A DNA stretch of 54,069 nucleotides, from assembly GCF_000312665.1 (NCBI RefSeq), contig NZ_HF536773.1:860780-914848 (forward strand). Reading direction: 5' to 3'. The notes beneath the pieces are model-generated. The model made no database searches. It was not told the origin of the DNA and was given only the letters and a program-made list of their open reading frames with translations. How positions within the stretch are numbered: the first letter of the stretch is position 1; each line of letters begins with the position of its first letter. Below, piece after piece: positions 16,855 through 25,950 of this stretch. The position numbers and the translations under genes were made by a program. This DNA is from Rhizobium mesoamericanum STM3625 (lineage in GTDB: Bacteria; Pseudomonadota; Alphaproteobacteria; Rhizobiales; Rhizobiaceae).

Positions 16855-18126
16855 TTATTCCGCGAACGCCTTCTTGGCTTCCGGAGCGACAGCCTTCAAG
16901 ACCGTTTCCAGCTTGGAAGGGTCGTCGATGAAGCGGCTGAACATCGAAAGGCCCACTTCGGCAACCGGAGGCGGTGTGGCGAGGTCGTAGTTGAAGGCGA
17001 AGGTCGGCGCTTCGGAAACCGTCTTTGCCGCCTTCTGCATCACCACGTTGTAGGTCTTCGGATCGACATTGACGTTGGCCGAAAGCGCGCCCTGAGCCTT
17101 GGCCCAGTTGGCCTGGACATCGGCATTGGTCATCATGAACGAGAGGAACTTCTGCGCACCTTCGGGATTCTTGGCGTTTGCGGACATGACTAGGCCGTCG
17201 ACCGGGCCTACAGCCGCATTCGGCACGCCGTCCTTGACTGACGGGAACGGGAAGAAGTCGTAATCCTCGCCGGCCTTGAGGCCCACGCCGTCCCAATAAC
17301 CGGTGATCCAGGTACCCATGAGGGTCATGGCCGCATCGCCGCGAGCAACCTTATCGGCGGCATCGGTCCAGTCATCGGCATTGGCGTTCTGAACGAAGAA
17401 ACCGACGTCGAGCAGATCCCTCCAGAGCTTCATCGCGTTGATGACTTCCGCATCGTCATAAGAAGCCTCACCGGCCATCAGCTTAGCGCGGTATTCCGGA
17501 CCAGCCGTACGCAGAAGCAGGTAATCGAACCAGAACTGGGCCGGCCAACGGTTCTTCGATCCGAGCGCGATCGGCGTTACACCCTTTTCCTTCAGCTTCT
17601 TGCAGAGCGCGATAAAGTCCTCCCACTTGGCCGGCATTTCGGTGACGCCAGCATCGGCAAGTACCTTCCTGTTAAAGAAGATGCCGGCATAGTGATAGTT
17701 GAAGGGGATCAGGAAGCGTTTGCCGTCATAGATCGTCGCGCTCTTGGCAATGGTCTTGGAAACGACGCCGTCGAGATTGTTCTTGGCCCAGAGGTCATCG
17801 AGGGGCGCCAGGCTGTTCGCCTTCACGATGAAGGCGACGCGAGCGCCGGCCCAATAGCTGAAGACGTCGGGGAGGCTGTGGCCTGCAGCGCGTACCAGGA
17901 TATCCGTCTTGAAATCTTCATGCCCTACCGGGCTATCCTTCATCTTGATGCCAGTCGCCTCTTCGAACTTGGCGACCTGCTCGGCGAAGGCCTTCAGGCC
18001 CAGTTCGCCGGTAAAATAGTGACTGATCGTCACCTCGCCCCCGCCTGCAAAGGCTTGGTGAGTAAAGCTGACGGTGGATGTCATAAGCGCTGCCATCATC
18101 AACGAGCGCCGCGTCATCGAAAACAT
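16855..18126 (-). CDS. Sugar ABC transporter solute-binding protein
   Basis: The 423-residue protein has an N-terminal export signal (MTRRSLMMAALMTSTVSF, cleavage probably after AFA near residue 28). The twin arginine followed by Ser-Leu-Met is only loosely Tat-like, so Sec export is also possible. The mature part resembles family 1 binding proteins (YFTGELGLKAFAEQVAKFEE start). GGGAGG lies about 5 bp before the ATG. First gene of the transporter operon and divergent from the IclR regulator, so induction by the transported sugar is likely. Confidence 0.93.
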   Translation of the reverse strand: MFSMTRRSLMMAALMTSTVSFTHQAFAGGGEVTISHYFTGELGLKAFAEQVAKFEEATGIKMKDSPVGHEDFKTDILVRAAGHSLPDVFSYWAGARVAFIVKANSLAPLDDLWAKNNLDGVVSKTIAKSATIYDGKRFLIPFNYHYAGIFFNRKVLADAGVTEMPAKWEDFIALCKKLKEKGVTPIALGSKNRWPAQFWFDYLLLRTAGPEYRAKLMAGEASYDDAEVINAMKLWRDLLDVGFFVQNANADDWTDAADKVARGDAAMTLMGTWITGYWDGVGLKAGEDYDFFPFPSVKDGVPNAAVGPVDGLVMSANAKNPEGAQKFLSFMMTNADVQANWAKAQGALSANVNVDPKTYNVVMQKAAKTVSEAPTFAFNYDLATPPPVAEVGLSMFSRFIDDPSKLETVLKAVAPEAKKAFAE

Positions 18127-18343
18127 TGGTTCCTCCCAGGAAGTTTACGATAATTAAACTTTAGTGATCGCAATGAGAGCATTTCGCAAAAATGTTGGAA
18201 ATGTCAACACAAAAGTATTGCAATTTTCAACAAACACCGAAATATATGCATAATGCCGGTTGCATGGGAAGTTTGTTTCAATATGCTGTACTTTCGTTTA
18301 ACATAGTGAAACTCTTGCCTGCAGACCGAAGGAGTCTCAGCCG
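18127..18343. promoter_or_regulatory. Divergent promoter region with dyads between ABC operon and iclR-type operon
   Basis: An AT-rich 217-bp gap. TGTTG (18193-18197) is mirrored by CAACA (18205-18209), and a wider pair GTTTCA (about 18275) and TGAAAC (about 18306) lies near the regulator. Either could bind the IclR-type protein encoded next to it and control both directions. Promoter elements are not resolved. Confidence 0.5.
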
Positions 18344-19102
18344 ATGCGCCTATTGCAATCCCTGACACGCGGGCTGGAAGCCCTGGACTATCTGGCGTCG
18401 CGTCCCGAGGCGGCCCGCCTGACTGATGTGGCCGACGCGCTCGGTATCGACAAGTCTAACGCGGCGCATCTGATGAAGACCCTCGTGGCCTCGGGCTATG
18501 CCCTGCAGGATGACAGGCGCCGGTATCTCGCAACCTCGAAAGTCGCGCCCAAGGCGAAGAGCAGCCATTCGCTTTCGGAAATCATCGCCGTCAAGGAAGC
18601 CTGGCGCCCCGCGCTCGAGCAGCTTGTCACTGAGACGCTCGAATGCGCCCATATGGCCGTGCTGGTCGACCAGCGCGTCTGGTACATCGACAAGGTCGAT
18701 TCCTCGCTGCCACTGAAGGTCGATCATCCGGTCGGGGCTCTCTCGCCGCTCCATTGCACTGCGCTCGGCAAGGCGTTTCTCGCCTTCGGCGGAGCGGTTT
18801 CCGAAGGCCCGCTTGCTTCCTATACGCCGCGAACGCTTACGACGCGTCGCGCGCTGGAAGAGGAGATCACCAGAACGCGGGCGCGCGGATATGCCGTCGA
18901 TGACGAAGAGTTCGCCTTTGGCATCCGCTGCGTCGCGCGCCCTGTCTACGACGAGGACGGCCGGATGATCGCCGCGATCGGCGTTTCAGGCCCGAGCGTC
19001 CGCGTCTCCGACCAGCGCCTCGCCGAACTCGGCAAGATCGTTTCTTCCGTTACAATTGCCATGCCACAGAAAGGGCCTATGAATGAGCAGCAGTCCGATT
19101 AG
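18344..19102 (+). CDS. IclR family transcriptional regulator
   Basis: The 252-residue protein has the N-terminal winged helix of IclR regulators (about 1-65, LTDVADALGIDKSNAAHLMKTL) and the C-terminal effector-binding domain (about 80-245) with the HPVGALSPLHCTALGKAFLA and GYAVDDEEFAFGIRCVARPV blocks. It is the first gene of the catabolic operon and overlaps the next gene by 20 bp. Likely senses the sugar or an intermediate and controls both its own operon and the divergent transporter. Confidence 0.93.
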   Translation: MRLLQSLTRGLEALDYLASRPEAARLTDVADALGIDKSNAAHLMKTLVASGYALQDDRRRYLATSKVAPKAKSSHSLSEIIAVKEAWRPALEQLVTETLECAHMAVLVDQRVWYIDKVDSSLPLKVDHPVGALSPLHCTALGKAFLAFGGAVSEGPLASYTPRTLTTRRALEEEITRTRARGYAVDDEEFAFGIRCVARPVYDEDGRMIAAIGVSGPSVRVSDQRLAELGKIVSSVTIAMPQKGPMNEQQSD

Positions 19103-20171
19103 GGTCGCCATAATCGGCACCGGACGCATCTCCGACCTCCATGCGATCGAGTACCTGAACAATCCCGCAGCTAAGATCGTCGCGCTTTGTGACCGCGACC
19201 CAGAACTTGCGCAAACCAAGGCCGGCGCCTGGGGGCTTGCGGACGTCGCCATCGAGACCGATCTGGACGCGGTGCTTGCCCGTCCGGACGTGGACCTGGT
19301 CGAGATCCTGCTTCCGCACCACCTGCATCTGGCGGCGGCGCAAAAGGCGATGAAGGCCGGCAAGATCATCTCGCTGCAGAAGCCAATGTGCGTTTCGCTC
19401 GAAGAGGCCGACAAGCTGGTAAAGGCCGCAGAAGCCTATGATCGCCCGGTCAAGATCTTCGAAAACTTCATCTTCTATCCGCCAGTCCTCAAGGCGAAGG
19501 CACTGATTGCGGAAGGCGCGATCGGAACTCCGCTTTCCATCCGCATCAAGTCCAACCCGGCCAAGAGCGCTACCGCCTGGGAAGTGCCGGCCGCGGCCAA
19601 TGCCTGGCGCCAGAAGGCGGATCAGTCCGGTGGCGGCCCGCTCGTTTTCGACGACGGTCACCACAAGTTCGCGCTCGCCTGGCACTTCATGGGCGATCCC
19701 GACGAGGTCCATGCCTTCATCGGCGACACGGAAGGTCCGGGCGGCATCCGCTTCGACGCGCAATCGCAGATTTCCTTCCGCTTTCCCGGAAACCGTATTG
19801 GTAACCTCGAGATCGTCTATTCGCCGGACATGGAGCTTGCCACGCGCCACTATGCTCAAGACGACCGCGTCGAGATTACCGGCACGGGCGGCGTAATCTG
19901 GATCAACGGCGGCCACGGGCGTCTCGCTGACAGCGCCCCGGTCGTGCTCTACAGCGACGGCAAGATCACCGAGTTCCGCGACATTGCCACCGGCTGGGAA
20001 CAGAGCTTCGTTCTCTCCACGCGCCACTATATCGATGCCCTGCAGACGGGCAGCGCGCCGATACTGACGCCGCGCGAAGCCCGCCAGGTGCTCCGCTTCG
20101 CGCTCGGCGCCGAGGAATCGGCGCGCATCGGCAAGACCGTCGACCTCCGCTCGCAGAGGAATTCGGCATGA
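19083..20171 (+). CDS. Gfo/Idh/MocA family oxidoreductase
   Basis: The 362-residue protein has an N-terminal Rossmann domain (GTGRIS at about 12-17) and the C-terminal alpha/beta domain of the glucose-fructose oxidoreductase family. The usual EKP motif reads QKP (SLQKPMC near residue 101), and the catalytic-region FDDGHHKF is present. Enzymes of this family oxidise sugars, inositols or amino-sugars with NAD(P). In this operon it probably performs the first oxidation of the imported sugar. It overlaps the regulator gene upstream and the TPP enzyme gene downstream by 4 bp (20168-20171). Confidence 0.9.
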   Translation: MSSSPIRVAIIGTGRISDLHAIEYLNNPAAKIVALCDRDPELAQTKAGAWGLADVAIETDLDAVLARPDVDLVEILLPHHLHLAAAQKAMKAGKIISLQKPMCVSLEEADKLVKAAEAYDRPVKIFENFIFYPPVLKAKALIAEGAIGTPLSIRIKSNPAKSATAWEVPAAANAWRQKADQSGGGPLVFDDGHHKFALAWHFMGDPDEVHAFIGDTEGPGGIRFDAQSQISFRFPGNRIGNLEIVYSPDMELATRHYAQDDRVEITGTGGVIWINGGHGRLADSAPVVLYSDGKITEFRDIATGWEQSFVLSTRHYIDALQTGSAPILTPREARQVLRFALGAEESARIGKTVDLRSQRNSA

Positions 20172-22060
20172 GTGTATCGACCTTTCCCCAAGGCCCGGAA
20201 GCGACGGCCTCGGACCGGGCGAAATGGCTGAAGTCGGCGGGCGGCCTGAATGTCGCCGTCGACGCCGGAAGGCTCGACCAGCCGGTCACGATGCCGCTTG
20301 CCGAAGCGCTGCTGCTTGGCCTCATGCGCCAAGGCGTCACGAAATATCTGGCGATCTTCGGCCATGGGAGCACCGCCATCGCCGACGTGCTCGAAGCCTA
20401 TGAGGCCGAAGGGCTCGTCCGCTGCTGGCAGTTCCGCAACGAAATCGAGATGGCGCATGCGGGCACGGCGCTGTCCTGGGTCTACGGAGAGGTCGCGGCC
20501 GTCGTCACATCAATCGGTCCAGGTGCGTTACAGGCGATGGCCGCTTCGCTCGCGGCCGCCTCCAACGGCGTCGGCGTCTATCATCTCTACGGCGACGAGA
20601 CGACCCATGGCGAAGGCTATAACATGCAGCAGGTGCCGAAGCCTGGGCAAGGAGTGTTTTCCCAGGTCACGTCGCTGATGGGAGCCTCTTATACGCTCTA
20701 CAGCCCCGGCGCCCTGAGGGACGGGCTGCGCAAGGGCGCGGCCGCCGTCTTCCACCCGTGGAAGGCCGGTCCATTCTTCATGAACCTGCCGCTGAACACG
20801 CAGCCAGCGCCCGTGACGCTGCGACTGGACGCCCTGCCTGTCCGGCCGCATTTCGCGCCGCTCGCGCCGGCAGGCAACGACATTATCGAGGATGCCGCCC
20901 GCCAGATCGCGGTTGCGGGCAAGGTGGCGATCAAGCTCGGCGGCGGCAGCCGTGGTGCTTCGGAAGCCGTCCGGGCGCTGACAGAGGCGGCCGGCGCGCT
21001 GGTGGTGACGAGCCCCGGCGCCGGCGGCGTACTGCCGGCCGAGCATCCGCAGAACATGCAGGTCGGCGGCTCGAAGGGCTCGATCAGCGGCAACTGGACG
21101 ATGAAGGAGGCCGAACTGCTCGTCGTGATCGGCAGCCGTGCCGTCTGCCAGGCGGATTGCTCCGGCATCGGCTGGCCGAAGGTCAAGGCGGTCATCAACA
21201 TCAATGCCGATCCGCTTGACGTCCAGCACTACAACAGGACGACAGCGCTGCCGGGCGACGCGTCCGCCGTTGCGCACCGGCTGGCAAACGCACTCAAGGC
21301 ACAGGCCCTCTCCCCGTTCAAGGCGGAATGGCTTGCCGCTGGCGCCGCCCGCCGTACGGAATGGTCCACCTTCATCGAGCGACAGGTCGCAGCCCCAGCG
21401 ATCCACGATACGGTTTGGGATAAGCCCGTCCTCACCCAGCCCCGCGCCATCCGCGCCGCCGCCGATTTCTGCTGCAGGCACGGCGCGGTGAAATTCTTCG
21501 ATGCCGGCGACGTACAGGCGAACGGCTTCCAGATTGTCAAGGACCATGCGCCCGGTGACACCTTCACCGAGACCGGTGCGTCCTACATGGGCTTCGCCGT
21601 CTCCGCGCTTTTGTCGTCGGCGCTTGCGGAAAACGGCCGCTATGGTATCGCCTTTACCGGCGACGGCTCCTTTATGATGAACCCGCAAGTGCTGATCGAC
21701 GGCGTGGAGCATGGCGTGCACGGTACCATCCTGCTCTTCGACAATCGCCGCATGGCCGCGATCAGCCATCTGCAGCTTGCCCAATACGGCCGCGATTTCC
21801 GCACCAATGACAGCGTCGCCGTCGACTATGTGCAGATGGCGGGCGCCGTGAACGGCGTGAAAGCGCTCCATGGCGGCACGGACGAGCAGAGTCTCGTCGC
21901 CGCCCTTGAAGAGGCCCGGAATTGGAAGGGCCTGAGCCTCATCCATGTTCCCATCTATTTCGGCGATCATCCGGCGGTCGGTCTCGGCGCCTACGGCCAA
22001 TGGAATGTCGGCAATTGGGTGGAATCCGTCGAGCGTCAATACACCGAAACATTGATCTGA
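20168..22060 (+). CDS. Thiamine-diphosphate-dependent enzyme, IolD-like
   Basis: The 630-residue protein has the three-domain fold of TPP enzymes: an N-terminal pyrimidine-binding domain (catalytic-type Glu in FRNEIEMAHAG), a central domain and a C-terminal pyrophosphate domain with the TPP motif GDGSFMMNP at 498-506. Overall layout and blocks such as YGDETTHGEGYNMQQVP resemble IolD, the trihydroxycyclohexanedione hydrolase of inositol catabolism. No other iol genes (iolB, iolC, iolE, iolG-type set) are present, so its substrate is probably a different keto compound. Overlaps the preceding gene by 4 bp. Confidence 0.8.
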   Translation: MSVSTFPQGPEATASDRAKWLKSAGGLNVAVDAGRLDQPVTMPLAEALLLGLMRQGVTKYLAIFGHGSTAIADVLEAYEAEGLVRCWQFRNEIEMAHAGTALSWVYGEVAAVVTSIGPGALQAMAASLAAASNGVGVYHLYGDETTHGEGYNMQQVPKPGQGVFSQVTSLMGASYTLYSPGALRDGLRKGAAAVFHPWKAGPFFMNLPLNTQPAPVTLRLDALPVRPHFAPLAPAGNDIIEDAARQIAVAGKVAIKLGGGSRGASEAVRALTEAAGALVVTSPGAGGVLPAEHPQNMQVGGSKGSISGNWTMKEAELLVVIGSRAVCQADCSGIGWPKVKAVININADPLDVQHYNRTTALPGDASAVAHRLANALKAQALSPFKAEWLAAGAARRTEWSTFIERQVAAPAIHDTVWDKPVLTQPRAIRAAADFCCRHGAVKFFDAGDVQANGFQIVKDHAPGDTFTETGASYMGFAVSALLSSALAENGRYGIAFTGDGSFMMNPQVLIDGVEHGVHGTILLFDNRRMAAISHLQLAQYGRDFRTNDSVAVDYVQMAGAVNGVKALHGGTDEQSLVAALEEARNWKGLSLIHVPIYFGDHPAVGLGAYGQWNVGNWVESVERQYTETLI

Positions 22061-22070
22061 GAGCGATAGC

Positions 22071-23519
22071 ATGTACGAAAACTACGGCCTTCTGATCCGC
22101 AACGAATGGCGACCCGCCGCCGATGGCGGCGTCATCGACGTGTTCAGCCCCGCGACTGAGGAGCGCCTTGGAACCGTCCCCGCCTCCACGGAAGGCGACG
22201 AGGCGCAAGCGGTTGACGCCGCCTCCGAGGCCTTTGCCAGCTGGAGGGCGGTCGCCGCCTGGGACCGCGCCGCGATCCTGCGTCGCGCGGCCGACATCAT
22301 GCGCGAGCGCGTCGCCCACATCGGCCGGGTCATGAGCACCGAGACCGGAAAGCCTACCGCCGAGGCCGTAGCCGAAGTTCGTGCCAGCGCTGACCAGTTC
22401 GAATGGTACGGCGAAGAAGCCAAGCGCGTCTACGGCCACACCATCCCCGGCCGCAACGCCGATGAGCGGTTGACCGTCGTCTATCAGCCGGTCGGCCCCT
22501 GCCTTGCCCTGACCGCCTGGAACTTCCCGATGCTCCTGCCGGCGCGCAAGATCGCCGCAGCACTTGCGGCCGGCTGCACGGTGGTACTGCGCCCCGCGTC
22601 CGAAGCGCCGGGGTCGGCCATGGAAATTGGCCGCGCCTTGATCGACGCCGGCCTGCCGGCGGGATGCCTTTCGATCCTCACGGGCAATGCCATGCCGATG
22701 GTATCCCGGCTGATCGCCTCGCCGGTAATCCGCAAGGTCTCGCTCACTGGCTCCGTGCCGGTCGGCCGCGAGATCCTGCGCAATGCGGCGGAAGGCATCA
22801 AGAAGGTCACGATGGAACTCGGCGGCCATGCGCCGGTCATCATCCATTCCGATTTCGATCCGGTCGCGGCGGCGGGAAAACTCGCGGCGACCAAATTCCG
22901 CAATTGCGGTCAGGTTTGCATCTCGCCATCGCGGTTCTACGTTCATCGCTCTATCGCGGCTGCCTTCGAGGAAACCTTCGCAGCCTATGCTGAAAAGCTG
23001 GTGGTCGGCAACGGCACGGACGCCGGCATCAACATGGGCCCGATGATCCGCGCCCGCTCGCTGCACTCTGCGGAAGCGCTCGTCGCCGACGCGCTGGAAA
23101 AGGGTGCCCGCCTGCTTGCGGGCGGCAAGCGTCCCGCGCATCTGAAGAAGGGCCATTTCCTAGAACCGACGGTGTTCGCCGATGTGCCGGACAATGCCCG
23201 CATCATGTTGGAAGAACCCTTCGCACCGATCGCGCCGATTGCTGCCTTCGACAGTTTCGACGAGGTCATCGCGCGGGCCAACGCCACCGAATTCGGCCTC
23301 GCGGCCTACGTCTTCACGCGTGATTCGGCGCTTGCGGCAGAAACCTCGGAAGCGCTGGAGGCCGGCATGGTCGGCATCAATGAAACGCTGCTGGCCACCG
23401 CCGAAGCCCCCTTCGGCGGCACGCGCCAGAGCGGCTACGGCCGCGAGGGCGGCAGCCTCGGCATCCTTGACTATCTCAACCCCAAATATATTCGCCACAA
23501 GCTGGTGAGTGGACACTGA
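22071..23519 (+). CDS. NAD(P)-dependent aldehyde dehydrogenase (succinate-semialdehyde-dehydrogenase-like)
   Basis: The 482-residue protein has the ALDH fold with catalytic Cys283 (GQVCISPSR), general-base Glu249 (MELGGHAP), and PFGGTRQSGYGREGG near the C-terminus. The usual NAD-binding lysine of the VVLKPA motif is Arg174 (VVLRPASEAPG), worth noting. It follows the IolD-like gene by 10 bp and precedes the dehydratase gene by 1 bp. Likely oxidises an aldehyde made earlier in the pathway to an acid entering central metabolism. Confidence 0.92.
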   Translation: MYENYGLLIRNEWRPAADGGVIDVFSPATEERLGTVPASTEGDEAQAVDAASEAFASWRAVAAWDRAAILRRAADIMRERVAHIGRVMSTETGKPTAEAVAEVRASADQFEWYGEEAKRVYGHTIPGRNADERLTVVYQPVGPCLALTAWNFPMLLPARKIAAALAAGCTVVLRPASEAPGSAMEIGRALIDAGLPAGCLSILTGNAMPMVSRLIASPVIRKVSLTGSVPVGREILRNAAEGIKKVTMELGGHAPVIIHSDFDPVAAAGKLAATKFRNCGQVCISPSRFYVHRSIAAAFEETFAAYAEKLVVGNGTDAGINMGPMIRARSLHSAEALVADALEKGARLLAGGKRPAHLKKGHFLEPTVFADVPDNARIMLEEPFAPIAPIAAFDSFDEVIARANATEFGLAAYVFTRDSALAAETSEALEAGMVGINETLLATAEAPFGGTRQSGYGREGGSLGILDYLNPKYIRHKLVSGH

Positions 23520-23520
23520 C

Positions 23521-25278
23521 ATGACTGACAAGAAGAAGCCGTCCGGACTCGATAACGGACTAACCAATTACGGCGACCTCGAGTTTGCCCGCTATCTGCG
23601 CCGCTCGTTTGCCCGCTCCATGGGTTATACCGGCGTTTCGCTCGACAAGCCGATCGTCGGTATCTGCACCACCGAAAGCGGATTCAACAACTGCCACCGC
23701 CACTTCCCGGAAATGATCGAGGCGGTTAAGCGTGGTGTTCTCGCCGCCGGTGCGCTCCCCATCACCTTCCCGGTCATTTCGCTGGGCGAGGTATTCCTGT
23801 CGCCTACCTCTCTGGTCTACCGCAACCTGATGGCAATGACGGCGGAGGAGATGATCCGCGCTCAGCCGATGGATTCCGTCGTGCTGATGGGTGGCTGCGA
23901 CAAGACCGTCCCGGCCCTCCTGATGGGCGCGCTTTCCGCCAACCGCCCGGCTGCGATGGTCGTCGGTGGGCCGATGATGACCGGCCGGCACAAAGGCGAG
24001 CGTCTCGGCGCCTGCACCGATTGCCGACGTTTCTGGGGCAAGCACCGCGCCGGCGAAGTGGATTCAGAAGAAATCTCCCTGATCGAAGGTCGTCTTGCGG
24101 TCACCTCCGGCACCTGCGCCGTCATGGGCACGGCGAGCACCATGGCGCTGATCGCCGAGACACTCGGCATGATGCTGCCCAATACATCCGCCATCCCCGC
24201 CGTCCACGCCGACCGCCTGCGCTCGGCGGAAGAAACCGGGACGCTTGCCGCGAAGATGGCGATCGAAGGCGGCCCGCTGCCGTCGAGCCTTATTACCCGC
24301 GAATCCGTCGAAAACGCGCTCCGCGTCCTGCTCGCCGTTTCCGGTTCCACCAATGCGATCGTCCATCTCGCCGCCATCGCCGGCCGCGCCGGCATCGACA
24401 TCGACCTCGAGGCCTTCAACCGACTTTCGGACGACACGCCCGTTATCGTCGACTTGAAGCCGGTCGGCACCGGCTACATGGAGGATTTCCACGCCGCCGG
24501 CGGGCTGGAAGCCGTTCTTCGCGAAATGCCCGACAAGCTCCATCTCGGCTGCCGCGACATCACCGGCCAGACGCTTGCCGAGCGACTGGCAAAGTCGCTC
24601 ATCGACCCGGTCGATCGCGCCGTGGTCCGCTCCGCCGAAAACCCCGTCGATCCGCTTGGCGGCCTGATTGCGCTCAGCGGTACGCTTGCTCCGGACGGCG
24701 CGATCCTGAAGCGTGCGGCGGCAACGCCTGCCCTTATGGAACATGAAGGCCGCGCCGTGGTCTTCTCCTCGCTGGAGGATCTCGCCGCGCGCATCGACGA
24801 TCCCGATCTCGACGTGCAGGCGGACGACGTGCTCGTTCTGCAGAACGCCGGCCCGAGGAGCAAATCCGGCATGCCGGAAGCCGGCTATCTTCCCATCCCG
24901 AAGAAACTGGCGGCCAAGGGCGTCAAGGACATGGTGCGCATTTCCGATGCGCGCATGTCAGGTACGGCCTTCGGAACCATCGTGCTCCACGTCACCCCCG
25001 AAGCGGACGTCGGCGGGCCGCTAGCGTTGGTCCAGAACGGCGATCGCATCCGCATTTCGGCATCGGAGAAGCGCATAGACCTCCTCGTCGGAGAAAACGA
25101 ACTGGCCCGGCGCCGCGCCGCCTTCGTGGTACCTACGGCCGAGCCGCCGCGCGGATACGCCCAGCTCTACCGCCGCCATGTCCTGCCGGCGACGCTCGGC
25201 TGCGACTTCGATTTCCTGCGGGCATCACCGCGGCAAGATAAAGATCGGCAGGACACCTTGGGGATATCGACGCAGTGA
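23521..25278 (+). CDS. IlvD/Edd family dehydratase, sugar-acid (aldonate) type
   Basis: The 585-residue protein carries the three cysteines that hold a [2Fe-2S] cluster in the aldonate dehydratases: Cys58 (NNCHRHF), Cys126 (GGCDKT) and Cys199 (SGTCAV), plus Ser480 in RMSGTAFG, the proposed catalytic base. These positions fall almost exactly where I recall them in L-arabinonate and D-xylonate dehydratases. The ATG at 23521 is preferred to an upstream alternative at 23509 because it follows the ALDH stop codon. It removes water from a C5 or C6 sugar acid to give the 2-keto-3-deoxy acid. Last gene of the operon. Confidence 0.88.
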   Translation: MTDKKKPSGLDNGLTNYGDLEFARYLRRSFARSMGYTGVSLDKPIVGICTTESGFNNCHRHFPEMIEAVKRGVLAAGALPITFPVISLGEVFLSPTSLVYRNLMAMTAEEMIRAQPMDSVVLMGGCDKTVPALLMGALSANRPAAMVVGGPMMTGRHKGERLGACTDCRRFWGKHRAGEVDSEEISLIEGRLAVTSGTCAVMGTASTMALIAETLGMMLPNTSAIPAVHADRLRSAEETGTLAAKMAIEGGPLPSSLITRESVENALRVLLAVSGSTNAIVHLAAIAGRAGIDIDLEAFNRLSDDTPVIVDLKPVGTGYMEDFHAAGGLEAVLREMPDKLHLGCRDITGQTLAERLAKSLIDPVDRAVVRSAENPVDPLGGLIALSGTLAPDGAILKRAAATPALMEHEGRAVVFSSLEDLAARIDDPDLDVQADDVLVLQNAGPRSKSGMPEAGYLPIPKKLAAKGVKDMVRISDARMSGTAFGTIVLHVTPEADVGGPLALVQNGDRIRISASEKRIDLLVGENELARRRAAFVVPTAEPPRGYAQLYRRHVLPATLGCDFDFLRASPRQDKDRQDTLGISTQ

Positions 25279-25581
25279 GCGATACGCCGCGATGCGGAAC
25301 ACGGAGAGCGGTCGTCACCGCCTCTACCGCTGTGTTCGCGGCCGCCAGACGCCCGGAACGCTTGCGGGAGCAAGCTGAGAACGCTGCCCGTGTATCGTTT
25401 TCTCACCGGCAACTGTGTCGCGATCAGCAGCGGACTGCCTTGCGACGCGACCGATAAAGGCGTGATGATTGGTATCGACAGGACTCCCGGGCACCCAAGC
25501 GGGCGAGCGGTGCAAGGAATCTGAGGCGCTAGGAATGCGCAGCTTGTGTGCACCGCGAATATTCTCATTCTCGCCGAGTCC
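25279..25581. other. Gap after the catabolic operon
   Basis: No complete gene is visible. A plus-strand frame at about 25377-25522 (RTLPVYRFLTGNCVAISSG, later VMIGIDRTPGHPSG) is protein-like but has no start signal and may be another fragment. No terminator hairpin with a U-run is evident after the dehydratase gene. Confidence 0.3.
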
Positions 25582-25950
25582 TCACAGGAGAACGCGGGTG
25601 GCCGTCTTTCCCGCGCGCCACTTCGTTGAGTTGAAGGTGGCGAGTGCATTGAAGACCGGTCCGCGCGTTCTGAGGATCGCACCCGCCCGGTCGAGCGCCG
25701 TTTCCAGCCTGGCCTGAACGCGCGCCGCCAGCTCGGGTTCACGACCAAACACTTCGCCCGGGTCACAATGCGGCCGGTAAAGTAGCGGATACTCTGCCCC
25801 AAACCGGAGGTCCGTTCCATGTCGAAGGCCATCCGCGTGGCCCACGCCAGATCGCTGTCGTCACTGCCTCCGGAGCCAGCCGAGACGCGCTTGAGCATCA
25901 GTTGCTCGGCGGCCCGCCCGGCCATCAGCATTGTCAGCATATTTTCATAC
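25582..25950 (-). pseudogene. Decayed FtsH-like AAA peptidase gene (peptidase domain remnant B, frameshifted)
   Basis: One minus-strand frame (about 25950-25810) reads YENMLTMLMAGRAAEQ then VSAGSGGSDDSDLAWATRMA, the AGRAAEE and GG-SDL zinc-ligand helix of FtsH-type peptidases. The homology then shifts frame near 25800 and continues as YPLLYRPHCDPGEVF and ELAARVQARLETALDRAGAIL, the C-terminal helices. The HExxH segment and the AAA module are absent. Hence a truncated and frameshifted copy. It ends abruptly at about 25950, where a recombinase remnant on the other strand begins. Confidence 0.65.

Noticed and set aside
20528..22072. 514-codon minus-strand open frame opposite the IolD-like gene
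   Set aside because: It is the antisense shadow of a well-supported TPP enzyme gene in GC-rich DNA; its product is arginine/aspartate/glycine-rich and resembles no fold.
21939..23156. 405-codon minus-strand open frame opposite the aldehyde dehydrogenase gene
   Set aside because: Antisense shadow with low-complexity charged composition and no ribosome site; the ALDH gene on the other strand has all catalytic motifs.
20168..25278. Standard myo-inositol catabolic operon
   Set aside because: Only an IolD-like gene and a Gfo/Idh/MocA gene would fit; iolB, iolC, iolE and iolA-specific features are missing and an aldonate dehydratase is present instead.
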